From NCBI GenBank assembly GCA_963718145.1, contig CAVQYJ010000010.1, forward strand, positions 1 through 64,000: DNA of 64,000 bases, in the 5' to 3' direction. A program made the translations under genes and the position numbers. The notes beneath the pieces are model-generated. The model saw only the letters and a list, made by a program, of their open reading frames with translations. It ran no database searches and was not told the origin of the DNA. This document shows positions 1 through 8,232 of the stretch, piece after piece (position 1 is the stretch's first letter; each line of letters starts with the position of its first letter). The stretch comes from UBA7672 sp963718145. Its GTDB lineage: Bacteria; Pseudomonadota; Alphaproteobacteria; Caulobacterales; Hyphomonadaceae.

Positions 1-944
1 TAGCGATCGCCGACCTGCGTGCGCTCGAGCTTCACCCCGATGCCCTTGAGATGGGTCTCGAGGCCAAGATTGGACATGACGGTGGCGACCACCGTGTTCT
101 TGGCGAGGCGGCCTTGCGCCTTTCAGGTCTGGGCGATGAGGCCGAGGAACTGGTCGCCGTCGATGATGCGGCCATTCTCGTCGCAGAGGACGACACGGTC
201 GGCGTCCCCGTCGAGGGCGATGCCGATGTCGGCGCGATAGCGGTGTACGGCCTCGATCAGGGCGCGGGTGTCGGTGGAGCCGACCTCGCGGTTGATGTTG
301 AAGCCGTTGGGCTCAACGCCGATGGGGAAGACTTCCGCGCCAAGTTCGAACAGGACTTCCGGCGCGACCTTGTAGGCGGCGCCGTTGGCGCAATCGATGA
401 CGATACGCAGGTTGGCGAGGCGAAGCTTCTTCGGGAAGGTCGACTTGACGATCTCGATATAGCGCGCCTGCGCATCGTCCACGCGCTTGGCGCGGCCGAG
501 GTCGGCGGAAGCAGCGAGATCTTCATCGAGCGGCCGCGTCATCAGGCCCTCGATCGAAACTTCGGCGTCGTCCGACAGCTTGTGGCCGTCCGGCCCGAAC
601 AGCTTGATGCCGTTGTCCTGGAAGGCGTTGTGCGAGGCGGAGATCATGACGCCGAGGTCGGCGCGCAGCGAGCGCGTCAGCATGGCGACGCCGGGGGTCG
701 GCAAGGGGCCGACCAGCACCACGTCCATGCCCTTGGCGGTGAAGCCGGCGGTGAGCGCGGGCTCCAGCATGTAGCCCGACAGGCGCGTGTCCTTGCCGAT
801 GACGACGAGATGCCGGCGCGGGTCCGAACGGCGGAAATAGGTGGCGGCGGCCATGCCCAGCCGCATCGCCATCTCGGGCGTCACGGGCCAGGAATTGGCC
901 GTGCCGCGGATGCCGTCCGTGCCGAAGATTTTCCGGGCCGTCAT
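1..944 (-). pseudogene. glmM: phosphoglucosamine mutase GlmM, in-frame stop and cut by window edge
   Basis: GlmM interconverts glucosamine-6-phosphate and glucosamine-1-phosphate in the cytoplasm, on the way to UDP-GlcNAc for peptidoglycan and LPS. Translation from the ATG at 944 (upstream GAGGGG ribosome site) gives the N-terminal FGTDGIRG motif, the phosphoserine loop ISASHN and the metal loop DGDADR. After residue 273 an in-frame TGA (plus-strand TCA at 123-125) interrupts the frame. The same frame then reads on with typical GlmM sequence (NTVVATVMSNLGLE) to base 1, and a tryptophan is the usual residue at the stop, so one base change (TGG to TGA) explains it. The gene runs off the left edge. 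It is divergent from glmS, the preceding enzyme of the pathway. Because GlmM is normally essential, a sequence error is more likely than true loss, or another copy exists elsewhere. Confidence 0.88.
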
Positions 945-1013
945 ATTCCCCTCGCCGACGCTTCCGATGGCTCTGCCTGAGCCATGCGGGCAGCCGAATT
1001 ACCATAGGTTTCG

Positions 1014-1035
1014 GTCATGTCGTGATTTTCATGAC
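1014..1035. promoter_or_regulatory. inverted repeat in the glmM-glmS divergent promoter region
   Basis: GTCATG (1014-1019), ten bases, then CATGAC (1030-1035) form a perfect dyad midway between the divergent starts of glmM (944) and glmS (1127). Position and symmetry suit an operator acting on both genes, but I recognise no regulator for it and no clean -35/-10 pair. Confidence 0.3.
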
Positions 1036-1126
1036 GGACCCAGACCATGTTTTGCAATACCCTAAAGCCGCCAGTCTTCTAGACCAGCGGCCAGCCTAAT
1101 CGATCCGTAACTGCCCGGAGCCTTCC

Positions 1127-2962
1127 ATGTGCGGAATTATCGGCATTCTCAGCGACCAGCCGGCGGCCCCGCGCCTGGTCGAAGCGCTGAAGCGGCTGGA
1201 ATACCGCGGCTATGATTCGGCGGGCGTGGCGCTGCTGGAAGGCGGGCGGCTGAAGCGGCTGCGAGCGCCAGGCAAGCTGTCCAATCTCGACGAAAAGGTG
1301 CGCGAGATCAGCCTCAAGGCCGGGGTGGGCATCGGGCATACGCGCTGGGCCACGCACGGCCAGCCCAACGAGATCAATGCACACCCGCATGCCTCCGGCC
1401 GTGTGGCGATCGTGCACAACGGCATCATCGAGAATTTCCGCGAGCTGCGCGAGGCGATGGAAGGGCGCGGCCGGAAGTTCGAGACCGAGACGGATTCGGA
1501 GACCATCGCACACCTGATCGACGAAGGCCTGGGCGAGGGGCTGTCGCCCCGGGATGCGTTCAAGCGCACGCTCGACCAGTTGCGCGGGGCGTTCGCGATC
1601 GCGGCCCTGGTCGAGGGCGAGGACAACCTCATTCTCGGCGGGCGGCGCGGATCGCCGCTGGTGATCGGCATCGGCGAGAAGGAGATGTTCCTGGGGTCGG
1701 ATGCGCTGGCGGTCGGGCCGTTCACGCAGCGGGTCATCTATCTTGAGGAAGGCGACTGGTGCCAGCTTTCACGGACCAGCTACGAGGTGTTCGACGCTGC
1801 CGGGAAGGCGGTGAAACGGCCCGAGACGCATGTGCCGAGCGCGGGGGCCGCCGCCGAGAAGGGCAATTACCGCCACTTCATGCAGAAGGAAATCTACGAG
1901 CAGCCGGATTTCGCGGGCCGGACGATCTCCGCCTATGTCGACGCCTTCGACCTCAAGGTGGCCCTGCCCTCGCGGCCCGGCAAGAAGCCGATCGATTTTT
2001 CCAGGATCGAGCGCATCCAGATCGTCGCGTGCGGCACGGCCTACTATGCCGGGTTCGTGGCCAAATACTGGTTCGAGCAGATCGCCGGCATTGTCGCGGA
2101 CGTCGATGTGGCGTCGGAGTTCCGCTACCGCGATCCGGTGCTGTCGAAGAATTCGTTGGCGATCGTGGTGACGCAGTCGGGCGAGACGGCGGATACGCTG
2201 GCGGCTCTGCGCTATTGCCAGGCGCAGGGGGTGCAGACGGCTGCGGTGGTGAACGTGCCGACGTCATCGATTGCGCGGGAGGCGGATACGGTGCTGCCGA
2301 CGCTCGCAGGGGTGGAGATCGGCGTGGCGTCGACGAAGGCGTTCACGGCGCAGCTGTGCGCGCTGCTGGCGACGGCGGTGGCGGCGGGACGCGCGCACAA
2401 CAGGTTCGCGCGCGAAGACGAGAAGAAGCTGATTGCGGCGATGCTGGAGCTGCCGCGGCTGATCGGCGAGGCGCTGAAGACGGAAGAGCAGATCAAGGTG
2501 CTGGCGGTCGATATCGCGAAGGCGCGCGACATCCTCTATCTGGGGCGCGGGCAGCATTATCCTATAGCGCTGGAGGGCGCGCTGAAGCTGAAGGAGATCT
2601 CGTACATCCATGCCGAGGGTTATGCGGCGGGGGAGCTGAAGCATGGGCCGATCGCGCTGATCGACGAGAAGACGCCCGTGATCATGGCGGCCCCGCACGA
2701 CCACCTGTTCGAGAAGTCGCTGTCGAACCTGCAGGAGGTGGCGGCGAGGCACGGGCGCGTGCTGCTGGTGTCGGATGCGGCGGGCATCAAGGCGGCGGGC
2801 AAGGCGCCGTGGAAGACGATCGAGATCCCGACGGCCGAACACATCATCCAGCCGATCGTGACCATCATCCCGCTGCAGCTTCTGGCCTATCATGTGGCTG
2901 TCGAAAAGGGCACGGACGTGGACCAGCCCCGCAACCTCGCCAAGTCGGTGACGGTGGAGTAG
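1127..2962 (+). CDS. glmS: glutamine--fructose-6-phosphate aminotransferase (isomerizing)
   Basis: GlmS transfers ammonia from glutamine to fructose-6-phosphate to make glucosamine-6-phosphate, the first step of UDP-GlcNAc synthesis. The 611-residue product has the usual length. It starts MCGIIGIL, where Cys2 is the N-terminal nucleophile of the class II glutaminase domain, and carries HTRWATHG and HNGIIEN of that domain. Two SIS sugar-isomerase domains follow (CGTAYYAG near residue 305, then VTQSGETADT and STKAFTAQ). The end, QPRNLAKSVTVE, is typical of the family. A GGAG lies just upstream of the ATG. No glmS ribozyme is expected in this lineage and none is seen. Confidence 0.98.
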   Translation: MCGIIGILSDQPAAPRLVEALKRLEYRGYDSAGVALLEGGRLKRLRAPGKLSNLDEKVREISLKAGVGIGHTRWATHGQPNEINAHPHASGRVAIVHNGIIENFRELREAMEGRGRKFETETDSETIAHLIDEGLGEGLSPRDAFKRTLDQLRGAFAIAALVEGEDNLILGGRRGSPLVIGIGEKEMFLGSDALAVGPFTQRVIYLEEGDWCQLSRTSYEVFDAAGKAVKRPETHVPSAGAAAEKGNYRHFMQKEIYEQPDFAGRTISAYVDAFDLKVALPSRPGKKPIDFSRIERIQIVACGTAYYAGFVAKYWFEQIAGIVADVDVASEFRYRDPVLSKNSLAIVVTQSGETADTLAALRYCQAQGVQTAAVVNVPTSSIAREADTVLPTLAGVEIGVASTKAFTAQLCALLATAVAAGRAHNRFAREDEKKLIAAMLELPRLIGEALKTEEQIKVLAVDIAKARDILYLGRGQHYPIALEGALKLKEISYIHAEGYAAGELKHGPIALIDEKTPVIMAAPHDHLFEKSLSNLQEVAARHGRVLLVSDAAGIKAAGKAPWKTIEIPTAEHIIQPIVTIIPLQLLAYHVAVEKGTDVDQPRNLAKSVTVE

Positions 2963-3094
2963 CTGACCGGTTAACTGGCAAACCGGCCTTGCGGCGATGG
3001 CAGAAGCATTGCACCTCGTTCGCAAACCGGCGCGCGTGCTAGTCTTGCTGTCGCGCCCTGATGCATTGCTCTTGCCCACGTGGGGAAATTTACC

Positions 3095-3979
3095 ATGAAG
3101 CCTGTCCGCAAGGCCGTTCTGCCCGTCGCCGGTTTCGGGACGCGGGTTCTGCCCGCCACCAAGGCCGTGCCGAAGGAGATGCTGACGGTGTTCGACCGTC
3201 CGGCGCTCCAGTACGTCGTTGACGAGGCCCGCGAGGCGGGGATCGAGCACTTCGTGTTCGTGACCGGCCGCGGCAAGCAGGCGATCGAGGATTATTTCGA
3301 CAAGGCGTTCGAGCTGGAGACGACGCTGGAGGCCAAGAAAAAGGACGCGATCCTCGCCGAGGTCCGCGCCGCAGCCCTGCCTCCGGGCGCATCGAGCTTC
3401 ACCCGCCAGCAGGCGGCGCTGGGCCTTGGCCATGCGGTGCTGTGCGCCCGCGACATCATTGGCGACGAGCCGTTTGCGGTTCTGCTGCCGGACGTGATCG
3501 TGAAGGGCCGCAAGGCGTCCTGCCTCAAGCAGATGATCGATGCCTACAATGAGGTCGGCGGCAATATCGTCGCAGTGGATGAGGTGCCGCAGGAGCGCGT
3601 CAACCAGTATGGCGTGATCGATCCGGCGGATCCCAAGGCGGCCGGCGCCCTCATCAAGATGAAGGGCATGGTGGAAAAACCGCCGATCGACAAGGCGCCG
3701 TCGCGGCTCAAGATCACCGGCCGGTACATCCTGCAGCCGGAAGTGTTCGATCTCCTGGCGACGCAGACGCCGGGCGCCGGCGGCGAGATCCAGCTCACCG
3801 ACGCGATGCAGCGCCTGATGGGCAAGCAGGACTTCCACGCCTTCAAGTATGACGGCAAGGACTATGACTGCGGCGACAAGCTGCTCTATCTCGAAGCCTT
3901 CGCCGCGATGGCGGTGGCGCACCCTGAACTTGGCGCCAAGGCGCGCGCGGTGCTTGAGGACGTGCTGAAGCGAAAATAG
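3095..3979 (+). CDS. galU: UTP--glucose-1-phosphate uridylyltransferase
   Basis: GalU makes UDP-glucose from UTP and glucose-1-phosphate for exopolysaccharide, LPS and galactose metabolism. The nucleotidyltransferase signature VLPVAGFGTRVLPATKA and the conserved PKEML open the 294-residue protein, and VEKPP and GEIQLTDA follow in the expected places. The ATG at 3095 is preferred over a GTG at 3080 because GGGGAA sits seven bases before it. It is a single gene downstream of glmS and belongs with galE, about 0.7 kb further on the other strand, to nucleotide-sugar supply. Confidence 0.97.
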   Translation: MKPVRKAVLPVAGFGTRVLPATKAVPKEMLTVFDRPALQYVVDEAREAGIEHFVFVTGRGKQAIEDYFDKAFELETTLEAKKKDAILAEVRAAALPPGASSFTRQQAALGLGHAVLCARDIIGDEPFAVLLPDVIVKGRKASCLKQMIDAYNEVGGNIVAVDEVPQERVNQYGVIDPADPKAAGALIKMKGMVEKPPIDKAPSRLKITGRYILQPEVFDLLATQTPGAGGEIQLTDAMQRLMGKQDFHAFKYDGKDYDCGDKLLYLEAFAAMAVAHPELGAKARAVLEDVLKRK

Positions 3980-4082
3980 ACACACCCTCTCTATCAGGCC
4001 GGTGTGACCGCCTGGGATGCCTCTCCCTTCGCCCTTCGGGCTTCGGGAGACATGTGCGCCTCCCCGTTGAGAGGGCCTGGGG

Positions 4083-4101
4083 ACGCGGGGATGCCCCGCG
4101 T
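4083..4101. repeat. GC-rich perfect hairpin in the galU-galE gap
   Basis: ACGCGGGG and CCCCGCGT flank a three-base loop. No T-run follows, so it is not a clear intrinsic terminator. It may stop or stabilise the galU transcript. Confidence 0.35.
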
Positions 4102-4262
4102 GGATTGGCGTCTCCGGTTGCCCGGATCTGCCGGCAGTGGACGAGAAGCGCGGTTTCCCCGCGTCCCCGCACATCGTCTGGCCGTCGGCCTCGGACAAGG
4201 CGATCGTTTCACGCCTCTGCCGTAGGTATCGCCGCCGGCGTGCAGGTCATGGATGTTCGGCC

Positions 4263-4454
4263 ATGATCCCTGGACATCCTCCCCTACTTGGTCAGCCCTC
4301 GTGGCTGACATACGCGGGGCTGAGCTCGGCCTGCGGGTCCGGGAGACCCGGACAAAAGGCGCTGTGCTCCACGCTCGATGGGCATCGCCGCCGCGCTGTT
4401 GAACAGCGCCGCCCTCCCGGCGGAGGCGATGGGCGCATTATACGCCCGCTTTTT
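4263..4454 (+). ncRNA. candidate structured RNA in the gene-free 3980-4672 stretch
   Basis: The 693 bases between galU and galE hold no convincing gene. The plus strand folds in series: GTCAGCC/GGCTGAC with a 5-base loop (4291-4309), GTCCGGG/CCCGGAC with loop AGA (4337-4353), and a closed multi-branch element where CATCGCC (4383-4389) pairs with GGCGATG (4425-4431) around GCGCTGTT/AACAGCGC and CGCCG/CGGCG arms. A hairpin with a T-run follows directly. I could not match it to RNase P, SRP, 6S or tmRNA from conserved core motifs. The 5' end is a guess. It could also be the 3' UTR of galU. Confidence 0.35.
4431..4454 (+). terminator. putative Rho-independent terminator
   Basis: GGGCG (4431-4435), a seven-base loop and CGCCC (4443-4447) are followed by GC and five Ts. 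It would end a plus-strand transcript from galU or from the candidate RNA just upstream. Confidence 0.5.
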
Positions 4455-4500
4455 CATCCTACAGGAAACTCGCCCGCGAACAGGACAAGATTTCTCGCAA

Positions 4501-4540
4501 GCGACTGGATTCACTGGGGAAGCCCGAAACGCAGAGTCGC
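4501..4540. repeat. inverted repeat downstream of the terminator
   Basis: GCGACT (4501-4506) and AGTCGC (4535-4540) bracket 28 bases. It was checked as a possible tmRNA fragment and rejected for lack of a T-arm or tag sequence. Otherwise 4455-4672 shows nothing recognisable. Confidence 0.2.
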
Positions 4541-4672
4541 CAAACTGTTGGACAAGTCCGGCCGATCCCCAACAGGTTCGCGCCCGGCCTGACGGTCGAG
4601 GACGGCGCATTGCAGCCTTCGGCTCATGCACCTTAAGGGGCCGTGGAGGTTAGCGCGCGCGGCGGTCCGGGA

Positions 4673-5674
4673 TTACCCTGCCGCTGTCGGCAGAATCCAG
4701 GTCTTCCTGTGGAAGTTCCAGGCGGTGGCGACGATGGTGTCGATGTCGGAGTGCCGGGGGACCCAGCCGAGCGTCTTCGTGACGTTCGAGGCGTCGGAAT
4801 AGAGGGCGACCGCATCGCCGGGGCGGCGCGGAGAGACAGTGTGGGGGACGGGCTTGCCGGTAGCTTTTTCGACGGCGTCGAGAACCTGCATCACGGTGCG
4901 GCCTTCGCCCGTGCCGAGGTTGAGCTGCAGGCTCGCCGAGCCCTCGCTGAGGCGGTCGGCGGCGAGGATGTGAGCGGTCGCCAGGTCGCTGACATGGACA
5001 TAGTCGCGCAGGCAGGTGCCGTCGGGCGTGGGATAGTCGTTGCCGAACAGTTTCATCGGACCGCCGAGACCGACCGCCGCCTTGAGGGCGTTGGGGATGA
5101 GATGGCTTTCGGGATCATGCTCCTCGCCGATCTCGCCGTCGGGATCGGCGCCGGCAGCGTTGAAATAGCGCAGCGCTGCGAAGTTGAGACCATGGGCCCT
5201 CGACATGTCTTCGAGCATCTGCTCGCACATCGCCTTGGAGCGGCCATAGACGGAGACAGGGCGCTTGGGCAGGTCTTCGGTGAGCGGCAGGCGCTCCGGG
5301 TCGCCATAGATCGCGCAGGTGGAGGAGAAGACCAGCGTCCTGACACCCTCTTCCAACATGACGCGCGCGAGATTGAGCGTGCCGGCGACGTTGTTGTCGT
5401 AGAAATGCGCGGGGTTGCGTTCGCCCTCGCCGACCTCGATCCGGGCGGCGAACTGCATGACGGCGTCGGGCTTGTGCTGGCGGATCGCGGCGCGCACGGC
5501 TTCGGCGTCGCGGATATCGCCGCGAACCAGCGGGCCCCATTTGACGGCGTGTTCGTGGCCCGACGTGAGGTCGTCGAACACCACCGGTTCGCGCCCAGCC
5601 TGTTTCAGGGCCTTGGCGGCGTGCGAGCCGATATAGCCTGCCCCGCCGCAGATCAGGATGCGTTTGACTGTCAT
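4673..5674 (-). CDS. galE: UDP-glucose 4-epimerase
   Basis: GalE interconverts UDP-glucose and UDP-galactose using tightly bound NAD. The 333-residue product begins MTVKRILICGGAGYIGSHA, a Rossmann GxxGxxG of the extended SDR family. It has the catalytic Tyr-Lys pair in PVSVYGRSK, the FNAAGAD segment, and DYPTPDGTCLRDYVHV, which is diagnostic of GalE. The start at 5674 is chosen because the family begins here and the longer reading frame upstream has no homologous content. It is divergent from cysQ. Confidence 0.96.
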   Translation of the reverse strand: MTVKRILICGGAGYIGSHAAKALKQAGREPVVFDDLTSGHEHAVKWGPLVRGDIRDAEAVRAAIRQHKPDAVMQFAARIEVGEGERNPAHFYDNNVAGTLNLARVMLEEGVRTLVFSSTCAIYGDPERLPLTEDLPKRPVSVYGRSKAMCEQMLEDMSRAHGLNFAALRYFNAAGADPDGEIGEEHDPESHLIPNALKAAVGLGGPMKLFGNDYPTPDGTCLRDYVHVSDLATAHILAADRLSEGSASLQLNLGTGEGRTVMQVLDAVEKATGKPVPHTVSPRRPGDAVALYSDASNVTKTLGWVPRHSDIDTIVATAWNFHRKTWILPTAAG

Positions 5675-5795
5675 GCGGAAACCCTTAGCGCCTCGCCCGG
5701 GCCTCCGTCCATGCAAGGCGCGTGCGCGCGACGCCAATTGACATCAGGCGCCTCAACCGCGATGCGTCAGCGCTTCTCCTGGCAGACGGCGCCCG

Positions 5796-6602
5796 ATGGA
5801 CCAGCTTTCGCCTTCCGAACGAAACCGGCTCGCCCGGCTGTTCGCCGCCATCGCGTCGGACGCAGGCGTCGCCGTGATGGACGTCTACAATTCGGATTTC
5901 GAGACGCGGACCAAGGCCGACCGCAGCCCCGTTTCGGACGCAGACGAGAAGGCCGAGGAGATCATCCTCGCGCGGCTGGAGAAGGACTTGCCGGGCGTGC
6001 CCGTGCTGGCCGAGGAACGCTCGGCGCGCGAGGGCGTGGGGGCGACGATTGCAGACGCCTTCCTGCTGGTCGATCCGGTCGATGGCACGAAGGAATTCGT
6101 GCAGCGCAAGGGCGACTTCACCGTCAATATCGGGCTGATCATGGGCGGGCGGCCGGTGGCGGGCGTGGTCTACGCTCCAGCGCGGCGCGAGCTGTATTTC
6201 GGCGGCGCGGAAGCGCGGATGATCGAGGCGTTCGAGCCAGGCGCGAAGGCTGGCGACGGGCGCGTGCTGAAAACGCGGGCCTATCCGGAAGGCGGGCTGA
6301 CGGCGATTACGTCGTCCTCGCATCTCAACGAGGAAACCAAGAAACTGCTCGCCCGTCTGTCGATCGCGAGCCAGACGGCGATCGGCTCGTCGCTGAAATT
6401 CTGCTGGGTGGCGGCGGGCAGGGCCGACGTCTATCCGCGCTGGGGTCCGACCATGGAGTGGGACACGGCCGCGGGCCATGCCGTTCTAGAGGCGGCGGGC
6501 GGCATGATGCTGAAGCCGGACGGGTCGCCGTTCCTCTATGGCAAGGGCGCGCAGGGCTTCGAGAACGGGCCGTTCGTGGCGTGGGGAGGCAGGCCGCTGT
6601 GA
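5796..6602 (+). CDS. cysQ: 3'(2'),5'-bisphosphate nucleotidase CysQ
   Basis: CysQ belongs to the lithium-sensitive inositol-monophosphatase superfamily and hydrolyses PAP to AMP, clearing a by-product of sulfate assimilation. The 268-residue sequence has the metal-binding LVDPVDGTKEF motif and the C-terminal GPTMEWDTAAGHA motif that places an Asp in the active site. The early PVSDADEKAE and LAEERS segments match CysQ rather than SuhB. Substrate choice between PAP and inositol phosphates is inferred from this resemblance. DUF3297 follows 65 bases downstream on the same strand. Confidence 0.92.
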   Translation: MDQLSPSERNRLARLFAAIASDAGVAVMDVYNSDFETRTKADRSPVSDADEKAEEIILARLEKDLPGVPVLAEERSAREGVGATIADAFLLVDPVDGTKEFVQRKGDFTVNIGLIMGGRPVAGVVYAPARRELYFGGAEARMIEAFEPGAKAGDGRVLKTRAYPEGGLTAITSSSHLNEETKKLLARLSIASQTAIGSSLKFCWVAAGRADVYPRWGPTMEWDTAAGHAVLEAAGGMMLKPDGSPFLYGKGAQGFENGPFVAWGGRPL

Positions 6603-6667
6603 CTTCGCCGCTCTGGCGTTTCCGGCGCGACTGGGGCACAGAGCACGGCTAGCCGCGCGAGTCTCCC

Positions 6668-6931
6668 ATGACCGACACCCTACCCGACCGCCTGAGCCAG
6701 AACCCCAAGAGCCCGCACTACGACAAGGCGCTGCTGGAGCGCGGCGTGGGCATCCGCTTCAACGGGGCGGAGAAGACCAATGTGTGGGAGTACTGCGTCA
6801 GCGAAGGCTGGATTCGCGTGGTGGCGGGCGCGACGCTCGACCGCAAGGGCCAGCCGATGACGATGCTTCTGAAGGGCGCGGTCGAGCCATTCCTGGAGCC
6901 GAAGGCAGGCGAGAGCTTTCCGGAGGCGTGA
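6668..6931 (+). CDS. DUF3297 family protein
   Basis: This short cytoplasmic protein of 87 residues belongs to the conserved proteobacterial DUF3297 family, recognised by LERGVGIRFNGAEKTNVWEY, the CVSEGWIRV segment and LDRKGQPMT. It has no signal peptide or membrane segment. Function is unknown. It follows cysQ closely and may be co-transcribed. Confidence 0.85.
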   Translation: MTDTLPDRLSQNPKSPHYDKALLERGVGIRFNGAEKTNVWEYCVSEGWIRVVAGATLDRKGQPMTMLLKGAVEPFLEPKAGESFPEA

Positions 6932-6982
6932 GGTTCGGCCGGTGAGCCGCCGCGCTTCGCGGGGCTATCGGCGCTCGCCGCT

Positions 6983-7007
6983 CGAATTGATCACCCGGAT
7001 CAATTCG
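6983..7007. terminator. hairpin between convergent genes
   Basis: CGAATTGATC (6983-6992), a five-base loop and GATCAATTCG (6998-7007) form a perfect ten-base stem between the ends of the DUF3297 gene and the minus-strand methyltransferase. No T-run follows on either strand, so it would be a factor-assisted or RNA-stabilising element serving both genes. Confidence 0.4.
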
Positions 7008-7080
7008 TCCACTGCGGACCGCTGGCTGACTGTTCGACACACGCCGCCTACAGCGGCTGCTCGCCACACCGCTGGACTCT

Positions 7081-8010
7081 CTACTGCGCGGGCGGTGTTG
7101 GCGGTGCGGCGGGCGCGACTGGCGCTGTGGCGGGCTTGCGGAACCTCAGCGTCATGCGGTCGCTTTCGCCGATGGCCTTGTACTTGGCTGCGTCATAGCT
7201 GGCGGCTTCGGCCGCGCCAGGCGCGGGCGCGCGCAGGTTGGGCGGCAGCATCCAGACGCCGAGGGGATGGTCGGCGGTGTCTTTCGGATTGGCGTTGATC
7301 TCGGATTTTTCCTCCAGCACGAAGCCGGCGTTCTGGGCGAGCTGGATCACATAGGCTTCCTGGACATAGCCGGTCGGAGCGGTGAGATCCTGGTCGCGCG
7401 CCGAGGGGAGACGATGCTCCTCCAGCCCAAAGACGCCGCCGGGCTTCAGGGCCCGATAGGCGTCGGCGAAGATCTTCTCGGCATAGCCGCCGGCCATCCA
7501 GTTGTGCACGTTGCGGAAGGTGAGCACGGCATCGGCGGCGCCGTCGGGCGCGATGCCTGTGCTGGTTTTCGACGCCACCGTGATCTGGACATCGCCATAG
7601 GTTTCGGGGTGCGCTTGAAAGGCGGCAGCGAAGGCGTCGACCGCGGCCCTGGCGTTCGGCGAGGAGGCGGGATCGGCCTGGGCGGCGATGAGCCGGCCGC
7701 CGCCGGATTTGAGATAGGGGCCGAGAATGGCGGTGTACCAGCCGCTGCCGGGGAAAAGCTCGACCACGGTGTCGGAACTCCTGATCCCGAAGAAGGCGAG
7801 GGTTTCGGCCGGATGGCGCCACTGGTCGCGCGCCCTTTCGGCGTCGAGCCGCCAGGCGCCTGCAATCGCGCGGTCAAGCATGCCGGCCGGGGCGGGCGCT
7901 TCCTCGGCGGCGGCGACCTTGACCGCATCTGGCCTCTGGTCGCAGGCGGCGAGCATCAGGCCTGCGAAAATCACACCCGCAAGAAGCAATGCGACGCGGC
8001 CTGATTTCAT
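7081..8010 (-). CDS. lipoprotein class I SAM-dependent methyltransferase
   Basis: The 309-residue product starts with a lipoprotein signal (MKSGRVALLLAG to LMLAAC, lipid Cys near residue 23) and then a Rossmann-fold methyltransferase. VVELFPGSGWYTAIL is the SAM-binding motif I, ADAVLTFRNVHNW is the motif IV region, and ALKPGGVFGLEEHR is the post-core strand. The family is common in alphaproteobacteria as a predicted periplasmic methyltransferase of unknown substrate. A proline/alanine-rich tail ends the protein. The frame is open further upstream but overlaps hsp20 on the other strand, so the ATG at 8010, which begins the signal peptide, is taken. Export of a SAM-dependent enzyme is unusual because SAM is cytoplasmic. 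Confidence 0.87.
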   Translation of the reverse strand: MKSGRVALLLAGVIFAGLMLAACDQRPDAVKVAAAEEAPAPAGMLDRAIAGAWRLDAERARDQWRHPAETLAFFGIRSSDTVVELFPGSGWYTAILGPYLKSGGGRLIAAQADPASSPNARAAVDAFAAAFQAHPETYGDVQITVASKTSTGIAPDGAADAVLTFRNVHNWMAGGYAEKIFADAYRALKPGGVFGLEEHRLPSARDQDLTAPTGYVQEAYVIQLAQNAGFVLEEKSEINANPKDTADHPLGVWMLPPNLRAPAPGAAEAASYDAAKYKAIGESDRMTLRFRKPATAPVAPAAPPTPPAQ

Positions 8011-8070
8011 GGGTGATTCGCCTTCTGTGCCGCCCGCCTGCCCGAGGCTGAGATTATCCCAACGGGCCGG

Positions 8071-8098
8071 CTTGACCATGGGCCGCGGGCTTCCCAAT
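8071..8098 (+). promoter_or_regulatory. putative heat-shock (sigma-32) promoter of hsp20
   Basis: CTTGACC (8071-8077) and CCCAAT (8093-8098), 15 bases apart, resemble the RpoH promoter boxes. Transcription would begin near 8105 and give a leader of roughly 125 bases before the hsp20 start. Confidence 0.4.
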
Positions 8099-8104
8099 TC
8101 GAAT

Positions 8105-8232
8105 GGCGAGGCGCTGCGCATGCGGGCCTTGGGGGCCAAGGCGTCGACCATTGGTGACGCCGCGACCGGCCCCGGAAGTGAAACCAGCGGCGCCCCTGAA
8201 CCCGGGCCGCACTGTTGCTTGAAAGGACAGAC
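8105..8232 (+). promoter_or_regulatory. ROSE-like RNA thermometer in the hsp20 leader
   Basis: ROSE elements repress alphaproteobacterial small heat-shock genes by pairing a TTGCT-type box with the Shine-Dalgarno sequence at low temperature. Here TTGCT (8215-8219) lies five bases before AGGA (8224-8227), which itself is five bases from the ATG. The flanking bases allow the imperfect pairing, including a G-G opposition, that characterises the ROSE 3' hairpin. Leader length fits. The 5' boundary is inferred. Confidence 0.5.

Noticed and set aside
51..980. Long plus-strand reading frame antisense to glmM
   Set aside because: It mirrors glmM in another frame, is full of Gly/Ala/Arg/Asp and has no family motifs; it is a GC-bias shadow.
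2967..2986. CCGGTT/AACCGG stem after glmS as a terminator
   Set aside because: The stem is short with an eight-base loop and no T-run follows.
1759..4198. Long frames within and antisense to glmS and galU
   Set aside because: They overlap fully recognisable enzymes, are Arg/Gly/His-rich and lack ribosome sites.
4501..4545. Resemblance to the tmRNA 5' region (CTGGATTC)
   Set aside because: There is no T-arm, no CCA-encoding acceptor piece and no tag reading frame nearby.
4643..6652. 669-codon plus-strand frame across galE and cysQ
   Set aside because: It runs antisense to galE and out of frame with cysQ, both certain genes.
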